The notes beneath the pieces are model-generated. The model was given only the letters and a program-made list of their open reading frames with translations, did no database searches and was not told where the DNA came from. Below, piece after piece: positions 6,443 through 7,658 of a stretch of 7,658 nt of DNA (position 1 is its first letter; each line of letters begins with the position of its first letter). The stretch spans positions 1 to 7,658 of the forward strand of contig CAZGSG010000282.1 in NCBI GenBank assembly GCA_964528095.1, in the 5' to 3' direction. This DNA comes from CAZGSG01 sp964528095. GTDB taxonomy: Bacteria > Bacteroidota > Bacteroidia > Chitinophagales > Chitinophagaceae. Made by a program: the position numbers and the translations under genes.

Positions 6443-7658
6443 TTACCTCACCCGTCCATTCTCCGCTTCCAGCGCTGAACTGCGCACACGCGGCGTTTTA
6501 CTGTTTTTATCGATGAGCTTCCAGGTAAAATTGAGTCGTACCTGTCGTGTTTCAAAATAACTGTAACTGCGGATATGGAACTCATCCATGTCCTGCCTGC
6601 TTCGAAGACGGCTGCCTTTGTAAATATCGTTGAAAGCAAGACGGATGGTAGCATGTGCGCCGATTGTTTTCTGCAGCGCTATGTCTACCTGGCTGGTAGC
6701 GTTATTGATTTCATTGGCCGCGGTCAACCGGCGGCTGTTAAAAATGGCAGTTGCTTCCACACCAAGTGTAGTATTTATTTTGAACCGTTGTACCAGGTGA
6801 GCCCGGCCCGTCCACTGCGTTAAGTTATAGTTGACGGTCTTGTGGTAGGATATATCATTGTGCAAACGCAGTATCGACGCATTTAGCGTAACCTCCCACC
6901 ATTTACGAAGCTGCAGGGTTTGGGTCAACGTTAGTGACCAGCTTTGCTGGTTGCCTACATTACGTGGTATCATCACTACCTGGTTGCCATTGATGCTGTC
7001 GGTGATGCGTGCAAAGTAGTCGGTCGTTTGCGCATAGTTTATTCCTGCTACGGTGGAGTTTCGATATACATACACGAGGCTGAAGCGGTCCGTTAGCTGT
7101 GGCTGCAGATAGGGATTGCCCTGCCAATACGATAGCTCATCGAGTAAATAGACAAACGGATTAAGATCAGGATATGCCGGCCGATCGATGCGGCGCGAGT
7201 ACGCAAAGCTGAAGTTGTGCGCCTCGCGCGGTTTGTAGGCGATACTGATTGCCGGAAACAGGTTTGTATAGTTTCGACTGTTGGTGTCGTTTTTGTTAGC
7301 CGTGCCCTCAATACGGAGCCCGGCCTGCCAGGACCATTTTCCCAGGGTGTTTTTATAATTAATATAGGCACTGCTGATTGATTCTTTAAAGGAGAAATAA
7401 TTAGATCTGCGGCTGTCCAGGCTGTCCGTGTTTTTTACATGATAAAACGCTCCATCATTGATTGATTTTACGCCGGCCAGTTTCACACCTGTTTCTAACT
7501 TGCCTTTCCATAAGTTACTAACGTAATCAATTTTTATGGCCGCCAGCCGTATGTTGATTTTGTTGAATGTGCGGTAGATGGCTTCGTTTTGCAATAGTTC
7601 GGCCGCATCCAGGTAACGATTCGATTGCAGGTTTCTGTTCTCTTTGTTGAAATATCCC
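6443..7658 (-). CDS. Outer-membrane beta-barrel (TonB-receptor-like) protein, C-terminal part
   Basis: The leftward frame is open to the right edge, so about 405 C-terminal codons are seen and the signal peptide, regulatory-like domain and plug lie outside. A TTG at 7594-7592 is not the start: the frame continues upstream through residues reading NRYLDAAELL. The sequence is barrel throughout and carries the family block: NLFPAISIAYKPREAH, then SYSRRIDRPAYPDLNPFVYL, then WQGNPYLQPQLTDRF. Later strands include LNASILRLHNDISYH and VRLNFTWKLIDKN. The final basic/acidic tail ends ALEAENGRVR and stop TAA. It is the same family as the other two barrel genes, with a hallmark block closer to the family consensus than the 783 product. 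Hand-counted GC in sampled lines is just over 50%, against under 40% in sampled kinase lines. Transport substrate unknown. It lies upstream of, and in the same direction as, the kinase operon, but 627 bases and a possible terminator separate them. Confidence 0.85.
   Translation of the reverse strand, partial: GYFNKENRNLQSNRYLDAAELLQNEAIYRTFNKINIRLAAIKIDYVSNLWKGKLETGVKLAGVKSINDGAFYHVKNTDSLDSRRSNYFSFKESISSAYINYKNTLGKWSWQAGLRIEGTANKNDTNSRNYTNLFPAISIAYKPREAHNFSFAYSRRIDRPAYPDLNPFVYLLDELSYWQGNPYLQPQLTDRFSLVYVYRNSTVAGINYAQTTDYFARITDSINGNQVVMIPRNVGNQQSWSLTLTQTLQLRKWWEVTLNASILRLHNDISYHKTVNYNLTQWTGRAHLVQRFKINTTLGVEATAIFNSRRLTAANEINNATSQVDIALQKTIGAHATIRLAFNDIYKGSRLRSRQDMDEFHIRSYSYFETRQVRLNFTWKLIDKNSKTPRVRSSALEAENGRVR

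Noticed and set aside
7093..7371. A 92-residue leftward frame inside the right-hand barrel gene
   Set aside because: It overlaps the conserved hallmark block of the barrel in another frame and its residues (rich in Arg, Thr and Ser) look like a frame-shifted reading.
7592..7594. TTG as start codon of the right-hand barrel gene
   Set aside because: The frame stays open upstream to the window edge with barrel-like sequence, and the product would lack a signal peptide and plug.

Overview
The window looks like chromosome from a member of the Bacteroidota, probably a soil or plant-associated Chitinophaga/Pedobacter-type genome. The reasons are: outer-membrane beta-barrel receptors with an N-terminal carboxypeptidase-regulatory-like domain, a LytS-type histidine kinase with a periplasmic TPR domain, a LytTR response regulator, little Shine-Dalgarno signal before the starts, and moderate GC. 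The assignment rests on protein families read by eye, not on a search.

Layout, left to right. (1) The last ~138 codons of a rightward outer-membrane beta-barrel protein (1-419). (2) A 363-base gap (420-782) with short direct repeats, a sequence resembling an insertion-sequence end, and a strong terminator-like hairpin that finishes 12 bases before the next start codon. (3) A complete rightward TonB-dependent-receptor-like barrel protein of 767 residues (783-3086). (4) A 144-base convergent gap. (5) A leftward two-component operon (5815 down to 3231): a 612-residue sensor histidine kinase, then a 249-residue LytTR regulator, overlapping by 4 bases. (6) A 627-base gene-free stretch (5816-6442) with two hairpins, one a possible terminator for the gene on its right. 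(7) The C-terminal ~405 codons of a third, leftward barrel protein that runs off the right edge (6443-7658).

How the parts may work together: three members of one barrel family surround one sensor-regulator pair. The kinase appears to expose a TPR domain to the periplasm and keep its catalytic domain in the cytoplasm. The regulator would bind DNA through its LytTR domain. Control of one or more neighbouring receptors is a reasonable inference, but no operator can be proven from the sequence.

The feature most worth a second look is the terminator-like hairpin inside the leader of the complete receptor gene, with an upstream copy of its 3' arm that could form an alternative pairing. I see no tRNA, rRNA, CRISPR array, intact transposase or clear Bacteroidota promoter pair, and no obviously new multi-gene system.
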